A stretch of DNA of 64,000 bases, taken from Armatimonadota bacterium. GTDB lineage: Bacteria > Armatimonadota > UBA5829 > DTJY01. The notes under the pieces were generated by a model. The model saw nothing but the letters and a program-made list of their open reading frames with translations. It was not told the origin of the DNA and searched no databases. Shown piece after piece: positions 43,841 to 52,659 of the stretch (the stretch's first letter is position 1; each line of letters starts with the position of its first letter). The translations under genes and the position numbers were made by a program. The stretch spans positions 62,001-126,000 of the forward strand of contig JAIMAU010000004.1 in assembly GCA_023511795.1 (NCBI GenBank), in the 5' to 3' direction.

Positions 43841-45936
43841 GATATGCCTCCATTCCCTTGTGCAGATGCTTGGGTGGGCAATTCATCACAGAATATAAAG
43901 TCGTCGGTAGCGCTCTTGCGGCCTGAAGTTATCGTTTGGCCACCTCTAAGCCGCCAAGTTATCTCATAGCTATACTGAAGCTGGTCCGCGGGGTGAATGT
44001 ATTCGAGGGTTTGCGAAAGCTGGCCACTCGCCGGATTAAGCGCTGCTTGCTTTACTTGTTCGACATCGCCAAGCTTATAGAATAACTTCACTGTGATTAG
44101 CCTGACCCCTGTTTGTTGAATTATATTTGGGTCTGCTTCCAAATGTATTGTCCTCTTAAGATAAGGCGGTGTAACCGTAATGGCAAAATTACTGGACTTT
44201 TGCCACCCCATTTCTACCTCCTTGCCCCCGTGGAAACTCCAAACCGTCTTATACTCATAATCCATCCACTTGTCGCGGTCCTTGTCGTCCTTCCAACCAT
44301 ACATAAGCCTAAAGTAATTGCCATTCTGGTTGAAATTTATGCGGTCAATGCGAATCTCGTCGTTAGTCTGAGCGCCTCCTTCGTGGATTTTTCGCAACCT
44401 CACAGCAACATAATTAACATAATTTGCGAAATCGGAGGCGTTCTGGCCATCCAAATAGACGCTTATCTCACGTTGCTTGAAGACAGGATCGTCAAGGTTT
44501 ACTTCAAAGAAATGTCTGCGATCACTCATAAGTTTGGAAAGGTTTCCAATGTTTTCGTCAAATCTAAGCTGTAGGGTATCGGACATATATTTTTTAAAAC
44601 TCATTTGGAACTTGCCAGTTCTGCGAACCTTCTTCATAGTATAGGAGGCAATCAACGAGAAAGAAGGCTCACTTTGTTGTGAGCTTCGCACTGACTGACC
44701 GTCTTGCGTCTCCCTATCTGATACTGGCACAGGTCGCTTTCCCCTTAAGTCTTGGCTTTGGTGTCGCCTAAACGGCCCTGGAGGACGAGCGGGTTCTTGC
44801 TCATCGGAAGAAGTTGCAGGAGAAGTAGTTTGCTCACCTGCAGAATCTGTTTCAGACGTTTCCGAAGACACTTGTTCACTCACGTGAGACGACTGGCCTT
44901 GTTCCAAACGCTGACCACCTTCATCTCCAACGCCGTTCCGCTTGTCCGCCCTAGCAGCAATCATTGTTTGAATCCAATCAAACTGATTGGGAACCAGACT
45001 TGCACCCAAACTCCGAGACTGTTGCCGTTGGGTTCTGAGAAATTCTGAAGCCTTGTCAAGCAATCTGGTTGCACTTCCCTGCTCCGACGCGCTTTCTTGA
45101 ATCTTATCGAACATTGCCTCACAAATCTTACCGTAAGCCATTCCGATTAGCGTATCCATCCTGGCATCTTCGCCTTTGACCACAAGTTTGATAGCACCAG
45201 TATCCCTTAATTCGTCAAAGGCATCGCGGATTTGAAAGCCTAGGTAACTGCTAGCGAAGGCTGTTGAGAAATCTCTGTGGCTATATATTTTCTCCCATTC
45301 AGCCTCCAGCGTTGCATCGTAAGGATTCCGGTAGCCTGCCAACTCCATCTCAAAGGTAAAGCTAATGTCTGGAGTAGCCGTTTTGAAACTTTCCCAGAGC
45401 AATGTTGCCCCCAGCTTGGTAAGCCTAATACTGATTGCCGCTTTTTCACCATCGAGAATGGGTGCGTTGCCTAGCCCAAGTACCTTGGTTGTCCAATCCC
45501 CATTTTCTTGTTGAAAGCTTGAGACTATACCAAACTTTCCGGACTTGAATATGACTGGTCCTGCTATATTGGCACCTGGGATTTTCCGCCTTAGCTCAGC
45601 TTTGGCCTCTGCAAGCTGCTCCTCGGTTGCTCCAAGCTGTACCAAGCAGTGAAGAATTCCACCGCCCTCACCTTCTTCTGATTCCGTTCCACCGGGAGTG
45701 CCTGCAACGTTTTTTACAAACTTAATAAAGCTAAACTGCGGCTTGCCATCGTCACCCACAGCCAAACGCGCTTTGTCCGGTACATAGTAATAGGTTTTAG
45801 GATCGTCGAAATCCTGAAATAAGGTCAATTGACCTGCTTTCACGCTCTTATCTAGGAGAATCTCTTGCCCACAGCCAAACCCAAAAGCTCCAAATACGCC
45901 AACGAGAATTGGAACAATACGAAATATTACTCTCAT
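43837..45936 (-). CDS. YYxP-family exported protein, member C (gene 6 of operon)
   Basis: An exported protein of 699 residues and unknown family. The ATG at 45936 is used (GGAG nine bases before); a TTG three codons earlier abuts the ribosome site. The signal segment ends near GFGCGQE, so lipidation at Cys22 is conceivable. Shared motifs: FDDPKTYYYVP (YYYVP at 49-53), DGKPQFSFIKFV, GGGILHCLV, IAGPVIFKSGKFGIVSS, GNAPIL, then VNLDDPVFKQREISVYLDG and VAVRLRK, DYEYKTVWSFHGG, VTPPYLKRTIHLEAD and YSYEITWRLRGGQ, ending FIFCDELP. Residues of about 320-410 form a Ser/Gln/Glu/Thr-rich low-complexity insertion that its paralogues lack. Closest relative in the array is member D (both end F-DELP). No enzyme motif is visible, so a structural or binding role is more likely. 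Confidence 0.8.
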   Translation of the reverse strand: MRVIFRIVPILVGVFGAFGFGCGQEILLDKSVKAGQLTLFQDFDDPKTYYYVPDKARLAVGDDGKPQFSFIKFVKNVAGTPGGTESEEGEGGGILHCLVQLGATEEQLAEAKAELRRKIPGANIAGPVIFKSGKFGIVSSFQQENGDWTTKVLGLGNAPILDGEKAAISIRLTKLGATLLWESFKTATPDISFTFEMELAGYRNPYDATLEAEWEKIYSHRDFSTAFASSYLGFQIRDAFDELRDTGAIKLVVKGEDARMDTLIGMAYGKICEAMFDKIQESASEQGSATRLLDKASEFLRTQRQQSRSLGASLVPNQFDWIQTMIAARADKRNGVGDEGGQRLEQGQSSHVSEQVSSETSETDSAGEQTTSPATSSDEQEPARPPGPFRRHQSQDLRGKRPVPVSDRETQDGQSVRSSQQSEPSFSLIASYTMKKVRRTGKFQMSFKKYMSDTLQLRFDENIGNLSKLMSDRRHFFEVNLDDPVFKQREISVYLDGQNASDFANYVNYVAVRLRKIHEGGAQTNDEIRIDRINFNQNGNYFRLMYGWKDDKDRDKWMDYEYKTVWSFHGGKEVEMGWQKSSNFAITVTPPYLKRTIHLEADPNIIQQTGVRLITVKLFYKLGDVEQVKQAALNPASGQLSQTLEYIHPADQLQYSYEITWRLRGGQTITSGRKSATDDFIFCDELPTQASAQGNGGIS

Positions 45937-45972
45937 ATACCTCAACTCCTTCCAGGTTCTTGGGTGACATTC

Positions 45973-47859
45973 TTACATTCCAAGCTTCTCTAAAACTCGC
46001 TCAATTGCCCCTGTAACAAGACTTTCTGCTCTCTTTTTGTAAAGCTCCGTGATCAACAGGTCATCTGGTATTGTCGCATAAATATACTCATCACTGACGT
46101 TTGCCACCCACGGACCCACTAGCTTTCCAGCTGTCTTGTGGTTGTAGATAAGCCTATAAGCGTAGTTTTTCTTATCGCGGTCCATGAATATCTTCGCAGA
46201 AACCAGTGGTTCTTTCTTTGTCGGCGATAAATGGATGTTGGTTTCAACTTCCTTACCAAATTGATAATAATGCAATTGAGCCGTACACCTGGTGATATCT
46301 TTCTCCTTCATTGCATCCAAATCGCCCTCGAACTCAATAGTTATAGGACGAACAGGCGGCGTGAGAGTAACACCTTCCCAGCTTCCTTGCATCCATTGTG
46401 GGTTTGCAGGATAGATGTTGCCGCCCTTGAGGCTCCATTGCGCTTGGTATTCGTATACATCGGGATTGGAATCATCTCCACGAGCGTATGTAACAGAAGC
46501 TGTTACACCATTATTTTTAAGATAATTTGCATCAATCGTTACATGGTCTTCAAAGTCCCGACCGCTTGTTCTCTTTTTCCGAACATTAACAGTCACATAA
46601 TTAACAGCCTCATCAAAAATCTCTTTGGCATCAAGGTCGAGAATGAATTTTATGTCTCTATGAGTGAAGAAAGGATCATTCAGGTTTACTGCAGCTACAC
46701 ACTTCGGATTATTCCTGACGCCGTCATACCACTCAGCAAGATTTGCCGTCAGCTGCAAAGTTTCACGATAAGGAAGGCTGTATTTAAGGTACCAAAAGCG
46801 GTCCTTCATTTGTTCCGATTTTGCAAACTTGTAATGACTCATCTTATAGCTGTCACCGCGTACCGCTGGTGCTTTCGGGTCACTGTCGCCCGACTTGTCT
46901 CTATCCTCTTCATTCAGCATTTCTTCAGGGCTTACTTGCTCACTTTCTGCAAAGCTGTTGAGAAAGAATTGGAAGAATGCGTCGCGAATTTTTGCTGTAC
47001 GCTCGTCGGAGATCTTTTCCTTGAAATTCATGACTATAATTTCTTTTTCGCATAAGAAATCAAACATTTGGCGGGTTTCATTGTAAGTATATTTGTGGTT
47101 GCTATTACTACACCAAAATAGGAAACACTTTCTATTGTATTTGTGCTCATATTCAACGGCGAGACTGTCTGCTTGTTGCTGTAGCTTTGACCAATGGAAA
47201 TAGATTGTCCCCTCAACAGCAGGCATCATGGTATAGTATGCTAAGTTGAATGAAAGCGATATGTCGGTTATACTCCGAGATTTTTGGAATGTTGCATCTA
47301 GCAATTGCGCGCCGTTCGCGGTGAGCCTTGCCGCAGCAGCTACTCGCTGCCCAGGCATAAGTGGCGCTTTGCCCGATGTTATAAGAGATTTCGTCAACCC
47401 TTGGTCTGTCAGTGTTGCAGATGTAATCTGAAAAGTACTTGTTTCGCCATCAGGCACAACAGGCGCCGCACCAAGTATTTCCGCCTTTGGTTCTTTCTCC
47501 CTAACAAGCCTCAAGAGCTCTGCTTCCTGGTCTTTCGTGAGACCAAATTCCATCAGGAAGTGGAGAAGCCCCCCTTTTATTCCTCCAGCTTCCTCCCTCT
47601 GCTCTGTTGTAAATTTTAGAAATAGAAATTGGGGCGTGCCATCCTCCTTTGTTGCAAGATGCAAGTTCGTTGGCAAGTAATAATACTGCGGTTTCATCTG
47701 GGTTGAGGACTCCGATTGCAACAATGTTACCGCTGTCCCATCCGACAGGGTTACAGTTTTCCGCCCTTCATACATCATCCCTGCGGAGCACTGAAATGCA
47801 ACAATCAAAATAACCAAAATTGTAATAATCCCTGCAAACAGAATCTTCGTTTTGCTCAT
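45973..47859 (-). CDS. YYxP-family exported protein, member B (gene 5 of operon)
   Basis: A 628-residue exported protein with signal peptide MSKTKILFAGIITILVILIV. It carries the same plan as its neighbours: QYYYLP at 58-63, EDGTPQFLFLKF, GGLLHFLMEFGL, ILGAAPVV, SGKAPLMPGQRVA, then VNLNDPFFTHRDIKFILDLD, VTVNVRKK, YEYQAQWSLKGG and TPPVRPITIEFEGD. Differences: a long insertion with paired cysteines (KCFLFWCSNS) and an extended C-terminus after YIYATIPDDLL with a helical tail TELYKKRAESLVTGAIERVL. Function unknown. GGA before the ATG is a modest ribosome site. The 274-codon open frame on the opposite strand inside this gene is a shadow. Confidence 0.8.
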   Translation of the reverse strand: MSKTKILFAGIITILVILIVAFQCSAGMMYEGRKTVTLSDGTAVTLLQSESSTQMKPQYYYLPTNLHLATKEDGTPQFLFLKFTTEQREEAGGIKGGLLHFLMEFGLTKDQEAELLRLVREKEPKAEILGAAPVVPDGETSTFQITSATLTDQGLTKSLITSGKAPLMPGQRVAAAARLTANGAQLLDATFQKSRSITDISLSFNLAYYTMMPAVEGTIYFHWSKLQQQADSLAVEYEHKYNRKCFLFWCSNSNHKYTYNETRQMFDFLCEKEIIVMNFKEKISDERTAKIRDAFFQFFLNSFAESEQVSPEEMLNEEDRDKSGDSDPKAPAVRGDSYKMSHYKFAKSEQMKDRFWYLKYSLPYRETLQLTANLAEWYDGVRNNPKCVAAVNLNDPFFTHRDIKFILDLDAKEIFDEAVNYVTVNVRKKRTSGRDFEDHVTIDANYLKNNGVTASVTYARGDDSNPDVYEYQAQWSLKGGNIYPANPQWMQGSWEGVTLTPPVRPITIEFEGDLDAMKEKDITRCTAQLHYYQFGKEVETNIHLSPTKKEPLVSAKIFMDRDKKNYAYRLIYNHKTAGKLVGPWVANVSDEYIYATIPDDLLITELYKKRAESLVTGAIERVLEKLGM

Positions 47860-47902
47860 TGCTTTCCATCCTTTCCTTTTGGACTATATCATAACAATCG
47901 CT

Positions 47903-49630
47903 CTATCTCGGCAACTCGTCTACAAATATAATGCCACTAGTATCGGCTGTCAGTGGCTTTGTTACTTCACTTCCATCGTTTAACCCCCACCTAACCTCAT
48001 AATCATAGCGATATTCTCCTTTAGGTTGGATTACAGCAATCCTTTCCTCAATTGGCTCGTTCTTAACCCTAATTAACAGTTGCCTACTCTTCGGTTTGCC
48101 AAAAAAGTCGTATACCAACTTAACTACGCAGTACTTAACCCCTGTGTTCTTCATTGCTTGTACATCGCCTTCGATTAATATCTCACGCCTTTCATAGGGA
48201 GGCACGACATTTATCATAGGAGAACTTGTTTTGCGCCATGCTTCTTCCAGCATTGCGCCATCACGAAAACTCCACTTTACGCGATACTGGTATTCAAGCC
48301 ATTTAGCTCTATCATTGTCGCCATTCCAGCCGTATACAACCGAGAATTTGTTTGCTTTCTGTGCGAATGTATCCCTATCTACTACTACCTCCCCTACCGT
48401 AGAATTGCCATTTTCATGTTGTTTCTCGATTGTCACAGTAACGCTGTTAATATACTTGTCAAAGTCCTCAAGGAGGCTACCATCAACACTAACAAACACC
48501 TCTCTCTGGGAAAACATTGGGTCGGCTAGATTGACTGCTTTGAAGTATTTTTCATTGCCGCCGTATTTCTTGTAGAGGTCACCTATGTTAAAACTAATCA
48601 GCGCTATTCGCTTTGACACTGCTTGGTGGCTGAAATTAAGCACAGTATGACCGCTTGAAGATATCTCTTTCAGCCTGTATGAACCTGTTAGCGAGAAATA
48701 AGAAGAACCACTGCTTGACCCACGTGTGACTAACTTCATCAACGAATCAAGAGCATTTTCTTGTTGAGAAGGCGGTGGCGGCTCTTCGACTCTTGTAAAA
48801 AGTAGATCAAGCAACTTGCTATAAACAGTATTCAGTAGTGCCTCAGTCGGGGCATGTTCTCCTCTGCTAATCAACTTAATTGCATTGTTTCGCATCAGAC
48901 GCTGGAAAGCGAGGTCTACCTCCGCGCCAATACAATAGACTTTCGCTCCTGCTTTAAATTGCTGATCCTTCTGCACCTCGCTCCAATCAATGTCAACTGT
49001 AGCGTCATATGCGTCGCTGAGACCCTCAAATTGCATTTCAAAAACGACTGAGACATCGGGATTAGCCATTTGAAAACTGTTGTAAAGTATTTGAGCACTT
49101 TGTTTATCAAGGTTGAACGAGACAGCTATTTTATTCCCCTCAAGAACTGGGGCATTTCCTGTTGCAATCATTTTCCGCTTCGCGTTATTTTCGCCATTCA
49201 GTGCATCAATCGTTGCCAAAGAAGAAATTATTGCGTATCGTCCGGAGGTGAATATTACTGGTCCTCTCAGCCTGACTTCTTCATCATCGAGAAGCTTCCT
49301 AAGCTCAGCCTCCGCTTTCGAAACTTGTTCTTTTGGAGTTCCGTATTCTGCAAGGAAATGAAGAACACCGCCTCCTGCCGCCTCTGTGATTGTGGTGGAG
49401 TCCTCAGAACTCGACTTTATGTTTTCGACATAGCGCATGAAGCTAAATTCAGGTCCACCATTCATGTCAATGCTTAAGTGACCATCGGCTGGGATATAAA
49501 GATATTCCTTTGGATTCGTAACGAGTGGAAAGCACCACAATCCAGCTACTCGAACTGCCCTATCAATCAGTATTTGCTGGGCATGGCATGCGATTGTAGT
49601 AATTGCAAAAACAATGACTAGATAAAGCAA
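47903..49630 (-). CDS. YYxP-family exported protein, member D (gene 4 of operon)
   Basis: A 575-residue exported protein. The only in-frame conventional start is a TTG at 49630, with no ribosome site; the frame stays open upstream to a stop overlapping the end of member A, and those codons (FQRFRLCFWTPFLL) would extend the signal peptide with positive charges. Motifs: TNPKEYLYIP (43-47), GGPEFSFMRYVENI, GGGVLHFLAEYG, LRGPVIFTSGRYAIISS, TGNAPVLEG, then VNLADPMFSQREVFVSVDGS, VTVTIEK, WLEYQYRVKWSFRDG, VVPPYERREILIEGD and YDYEVRWGLNDGS, ending IIFVDELPR. Most like member C. A Ser/Gly-rich linker (GSSSGSSYF) stands in the middle. Function unknown; the product should be periplasmic or extracellular. 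Confidence 0.78.
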   Translation of the reverse strand: MLYLVIVFAITTIACHAQQILIDRAVRVAGLWCFPLVTNPKEYLYIPADGHLSIDMNGGPEFSFMRYVENIKSSSEDSTTITEAAGGGVLHFLAEYGTPKEQVSKAEAELRKLLDDEEVRLRGPVIFTSGRYAIISSLATIDALNGENNAKRKMIATGNAPVLEGNKIAVSFNLDKQSAQILYNSFQMANPDVSVVFEMQFEGLSDAYDATVDIDWSEVQKDQQFKAGAKVYCIGAEVDLAFQRLMRNNAIKLISRGEHAPTEALLNTVYSKLLDLLFTRVEEPPPPSQQENALDSLMKLVTRGSSSGSSYFSLTGSYRLKEISSSGHTVLNFSHQAVSKRIALISFNIGDLYKKYGGNEKYFKAVNLADPMFSQREVFVSVDGSLLEDFDKYINSVTVTIEKQHENGNSTVGEVVVDRDTFAQKANKFSVVYGWNGDNDRAKWLEYQYRVKWSFRDGAMLEEAWRKTSSPMINVVPPYERREILIEGDVQAMKNTGVKYCVVKLVYDFFGKPKSRQLLIRVKNEPIEERIAVIQPKGEYRYDYEVRWGLNDGSEVTKPLTADTSGIIFVDELPR

Positions 49631-49688
49631 TAAAAAAGGCGTCCAAAAACATAATCGGAAGCGCTGAAAACTTTAGCTTTTCCCATAC

Positions 49689-51482
49689 TCAACTTTGGGC
49701 CTCCTGCGAAGGCGGAATAAGCACAAAGTAGGTTTCTTTTGTTTCGCCGAGATCCTGCACAATCTTCCCACCATCTTTGAAGTACCAGGTTACTTTGGCC
49801 TTGACTTTTGACCCCTTATCCAAATACAGTGTGACTTGCGAAGTACTCTCGGTATCTCTTGCTCTAAGAGTAACCCTCGTTCTCTTTGGCTCGCCAAGAA
49901 CAGGATATTCGAAAACCAGATTCGCGCTAATAACGCCCTTATCGTTGAATAAACCGCGGTCGGCATCTACTTCAATAACCTGCTTGTCGAATGGTGGTAC
50001 CAAGCTAATTGCCGGGTCGTTGGCTTTTAACCACTTAGTTGGGTCAGATGGAATGCTTATGGTATCGCGATTTCGCACACTCCACATAACTTGATATTCG
50101 TAATCAAGCCAGCCTGCATCTTTTTCGCCTAGTCGAGGATATGTTACCTCTTGCACCAGCTTTCCATCCTTAACGTTTTCATGGCTAAAACGCAAAGTGC
50201 TTGTAAACTCAGGATTGTCACCTATTTTCTTTCTTACATTCACCGCAACAAAATTGATAGCGTCACTGAAACTACTTGCAAAGTCGCCATCGACCTGAAA
50301 GTAAATTGTTCGGAACTCGAAAGCTGGGTCTCCAAGGTTTATAACGCGGAAATACCGGGGGTCGTCTTTCAATGCATCATAGAGCCCTCTAATATTGCCG
50401 GCTGTATTGACGGGCACTTTCACAGTGGAGTTCTTTGTAAGGATTACTGAAAAGGTATTTTGACGAATATCCTCACGTTTCTTCATCACGTATTGATTGT
50501 CCGTATAATATTTCTGGTCACCAGTTCCTGTGAAAAGCCTTGCAAGCCACCCCTTCGATTGACGACCTGCAATTTGACTCTGCTCTACAGCAACTTCACG
50601 CGGCGGATCTGCCGAGAAGCCAGTTTTTGCATCAAACATTAGTTCAATAATCTTGTTTGTAATCGTATCGACTAACGACTGAAGATCCCCAACCTTAAGG
50701 TCCAAAGCCTTTGTCCTATCAAGCACCTCTACTTTGATGGTGCCGTTCCGTCGAAGTTCATCAACAATGTCGCGAACTTGCCGCCTGGTGTAATCTTGTT
50801 GGACGTTGATTACCTTAGAAAAGTGGTTATAGACAGTAGTAACGTCAGCTGTAATCCGAGCATCAAAGCCCACTACTGCCGCCTCGTAGTATGCATTAAT
50901 GCCAATCGAAACATCAGATGTGGGGCCGGATAAAGAATCCCATAAAAGGGTAGCACCTTGCTGATTTAGAACTGCCGCCACAGCCGCACGGCTGCCGGGC
51001 GTGATGGGAGCTCTTCCACTTGTAACTACCTTTCGCGTAAACCCGCCTACATCGCTCAACACCGCCGATACTACTTCGAAGCTACCTGGTTCATCCTCTC
51101 CCTCAGCAGGTTCTGCCTGCATTAGCGGAACAGGACCCACAATTTTCGCGTCCGGAATGTTTTTCTTTAGCTCTTTATCGAGTTCGGCGACTACTTCGGC
51201 CGGCAGGGTAAACTCGACCAATGCATGAAAAAGGCCGCCCCCTGTCTTGCCTGCCGGGTCAACATACTTTAGGCACAGAAAGGCTAGCGTCCCATCCTCA
51301 TTCACGGCAATTCGGGGATAAGTAGGCACATAATAGTATGACTTTGGATCGGCATAGTCCTGAAGTAATTGAACCCCATTAATCATCATTCTGCCTTCGT
51401 CCATTTTTACCAAGGCATAACCAGAACTACAAAAAATCACTAATACAACTACCACCAGGCAAAGTATATGGATTTTTGTCAT
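49689..51482 (-). CDS. YYxP-family exported protein, member A (gene 3 of operon)
   Basis: A 597-residue exported protein with signal peptide MTKIHILCLVVVVLVIFCSS. The ATG at 51482 has GGAG seven bases upstream and overlaps the stop of the preceding gene (ATGA); a longer frame upstream is not supported. Motifs: YADPKSYYYVP (YYYVP 49-53), NEDGTLAFLCLKYVD, GGGLFHALVEFTLP, IVGPVPLMQ, VTSGRAPITPGSRAAVA, then INLGDPAFEFRTIYFQVDGD, VAVNVRKK, WLDYEYQVMWSVRN, LVPPFDKQVIEVDAD and VKAKVTWYFKDGG. The two C-terminal modules each end in a Y-x-Y or V-x-V strand, a tryptophan strand and a turn with Gly, as expected for tandem beta-sandwiches. No catalytic motif. Function unknown. Confidence 0.8.
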   Translation of the reverse strand: MTKIHILCLVVVVLVIFCSSGYALVKMDEGRMMINGVQLLQDYADPKSYYYVPTYPRIAVNEDGTLAFLCLKYVDPAGKTGGGLFHALVEFTLPAEVVAELDKELKKNIPDAKIVGPVPLMQAEPAEGEDEPGSFEVVSAVLSDVGGFTRKVVTSGRAPITPGSRAAVAAVLNQQGATLLWDSLSGPTSDVSIGINAYYEAAVVGFDARITADVTTVYNHFSKVINVQQDYTRRQVRDIVDELRRNGTIKVEVLDRTKALDLKVGDLQSLVDTITNKIIELMFDAKTGFSADPPREVAVEQSQIAGRQSKGWLARLFTGTGDQKYYTDNQYVMKKREDIRQNTFSVILTKNSTVKVPVNTAGNIRGLYDALKDDPRYFRVINLGDPAFEFRTIYFQVDGDFASSFSDAINFVAVNVRKKIGDNPEFTSTLRFSHENVKDGKLVQEVTYPRLGEKDAGWLDYEYQVMWSVRNRDTISIPSDPTKWLKANDPAISLVPPFDKQVIEVDADRGLFNDKGVISANLVFEYPVLGEPKRTRVTLRARDTESTSQVTLYLDKGSKVKAKVTWYFKDGGKIVQDLGETKETYFVLIPPSQEAQS

Positions 51483-52639
51483 TGTTCGTCTCCTAAATTT
51501 GAACTTTCGGAAGGCTTTGGTAGTTCTTCCGAAGGCGTTGTAACGTCTAACATCTGTGACCATGGCTTGCCAAGTTGCCAAGGTTTGATTTTCTCTTCGC
51601 CACTCGCTGTAATCTCGCGAATCCTGTATACATAAGGTTCCTTTAGAGAAACGGCAAATTTAAAGCGAACTGTGGCAGAATATATATCTGGCGTTGATTT
51701 TGAGAAAGTTACCATAGCGGTTAACGGCTTTCCCGTGATAGATTTCGCTTGGATTTCAACTACTTTCTCAAATAGGTCAGGGCGAAGCGAATTATTGAAA
51801 TCATAGCAATAAACAGAGAGTGCTGCATAATTAGCTGGCACGCTTTCATTAATATCAATCTGCTTGAATATGTTCGGGTATTTCGCGGCATCAACAGTTA
51901 CGGACACCGCATCTGCTAAAACTATATAGGGGTCGGGTTTTGGCTTCTCAGCCTCGCTTGATTCTTCATCGTGATTAATGTCAATATTTCCCTCAACCTG
52001 TGGGGTTTCTTGTTCCGAAGCGATGCCTTCAGCATAAAAAGCATAAGACAGGCTCAGTATCACTCTTCCCGCCTGCAATGCATCCCAAAGGGCTTGGCTA
52101 GTCAAATCATCAGGAGCTATTGTAAAAATGCGCTCGCTCCAATAACCCTCTCCAGGAGCCGTGCCTTCGACATTTTCCAACGAACCAGCTCCGATAACTG
52201 AGGACTTAGAATCTGAAGCAAGCTCCTCGCGAGGTTGGTCAACTAAACGAGTATAGTTTAGCAGGGTTTCTACTTTGCGAATCGGCAGTGGTCGAAGATT
52301 TGGCACAGATACGCCTTGAGTTCCGAGCTTTGCCTTCACCAACGCAATTCTTTTTGCTTCGATTGACGCCATCTTGACTCGAAAGCTGAGAATGCTTTGG
52401 GTGCGGAACTCCCCTTTGTCGCCTGAAACACTAGTGCCCATATACCGCATTTGCAAGAAGCTAATCTCAGGTGCCCCACTAGCATCAACGGGTATTAACA
52501 ACTTCCCCGGCGCATAATAAAAGATTGAGGGATTCACACTGTCGGGGTAGATTCGAACTCCATCAATTTCTTGTGGCCTCCCAAGAAGTGGAACTGCCAC
52601 CGACCAGGCATCCGAGATCAGCAAAAGAAGAATGGTCAA
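51479..52639 (-). CDS. YYxP-domain exported protein, member E (gene 2 of operon)
   Basis: About 386 residues from the TTG at 52639. It shares the N-terminal module of the array (SVNPSIFYYAP, ASGAPEISFLQMRYM) and then diverges, with a beta-rich middle, an acidic stretch (HDEESSEAEKPKPD) and a final VYRIREITASGEEKIKPW strand pair. The start is uncertain. The natural signal peptide would be IIKRLSAFLTILLLLISDAW, but its first codons are ATA-ATA-AAA with no ATG, GTG or TTG; TTG 52639 falls inside it, and the next conventional start upstream is a GTG at 52780 with a good AAGGAAGG site but a 121-base overlap with the gene before. Its stop overlaps the start of member A. Function unknown. Confidence 0.68.
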   Translation of the reverse strand: MTILLLLISDAWSVAVPLLGRPQEIDGVRIYPDSVNPSIFYYAPGKLLIPVDASGAPEISFLQMRYMGTSVSGDKGEFRTQSILSFRVKMASIEAKRIALVKAKLGTQGVSVPNLRPLPIRKVETLLNYTRLVDQPREELASDSKSSVIGAGSLENVEGTAPGEGYWSERIFTIAPDDLTSQALWDALQAGRVILSLSYAFYAEGIASEQETPQVEGNIDINHDEESSEAEKPKPDPYIVLADAVSVTVDAAKYPNIFKQIDINESVPANYAALSVYCYDFNNSLRPDLFEKVVEIQAKSITGKPLTAMVTFSKSTPDIYSATVRFKFAVSLKEPYVYRIREITASGEEKIKPWQLGKPWSQMLDVTTPSEELPKPSESSNLGDEQ

Positions 52640-52659
52640 GAATGCACTTAGGCGTTTTA

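Noticed and set aside
46231-47055. 274-codon open frame on the plus strand inside YYxP member B
   Set aside because: It lies wholly antisense to a gene with family motifs and an export signal, has no ribosome site, and its product is cysteine- and tyrosine-rich without domains, so it is a shadow.
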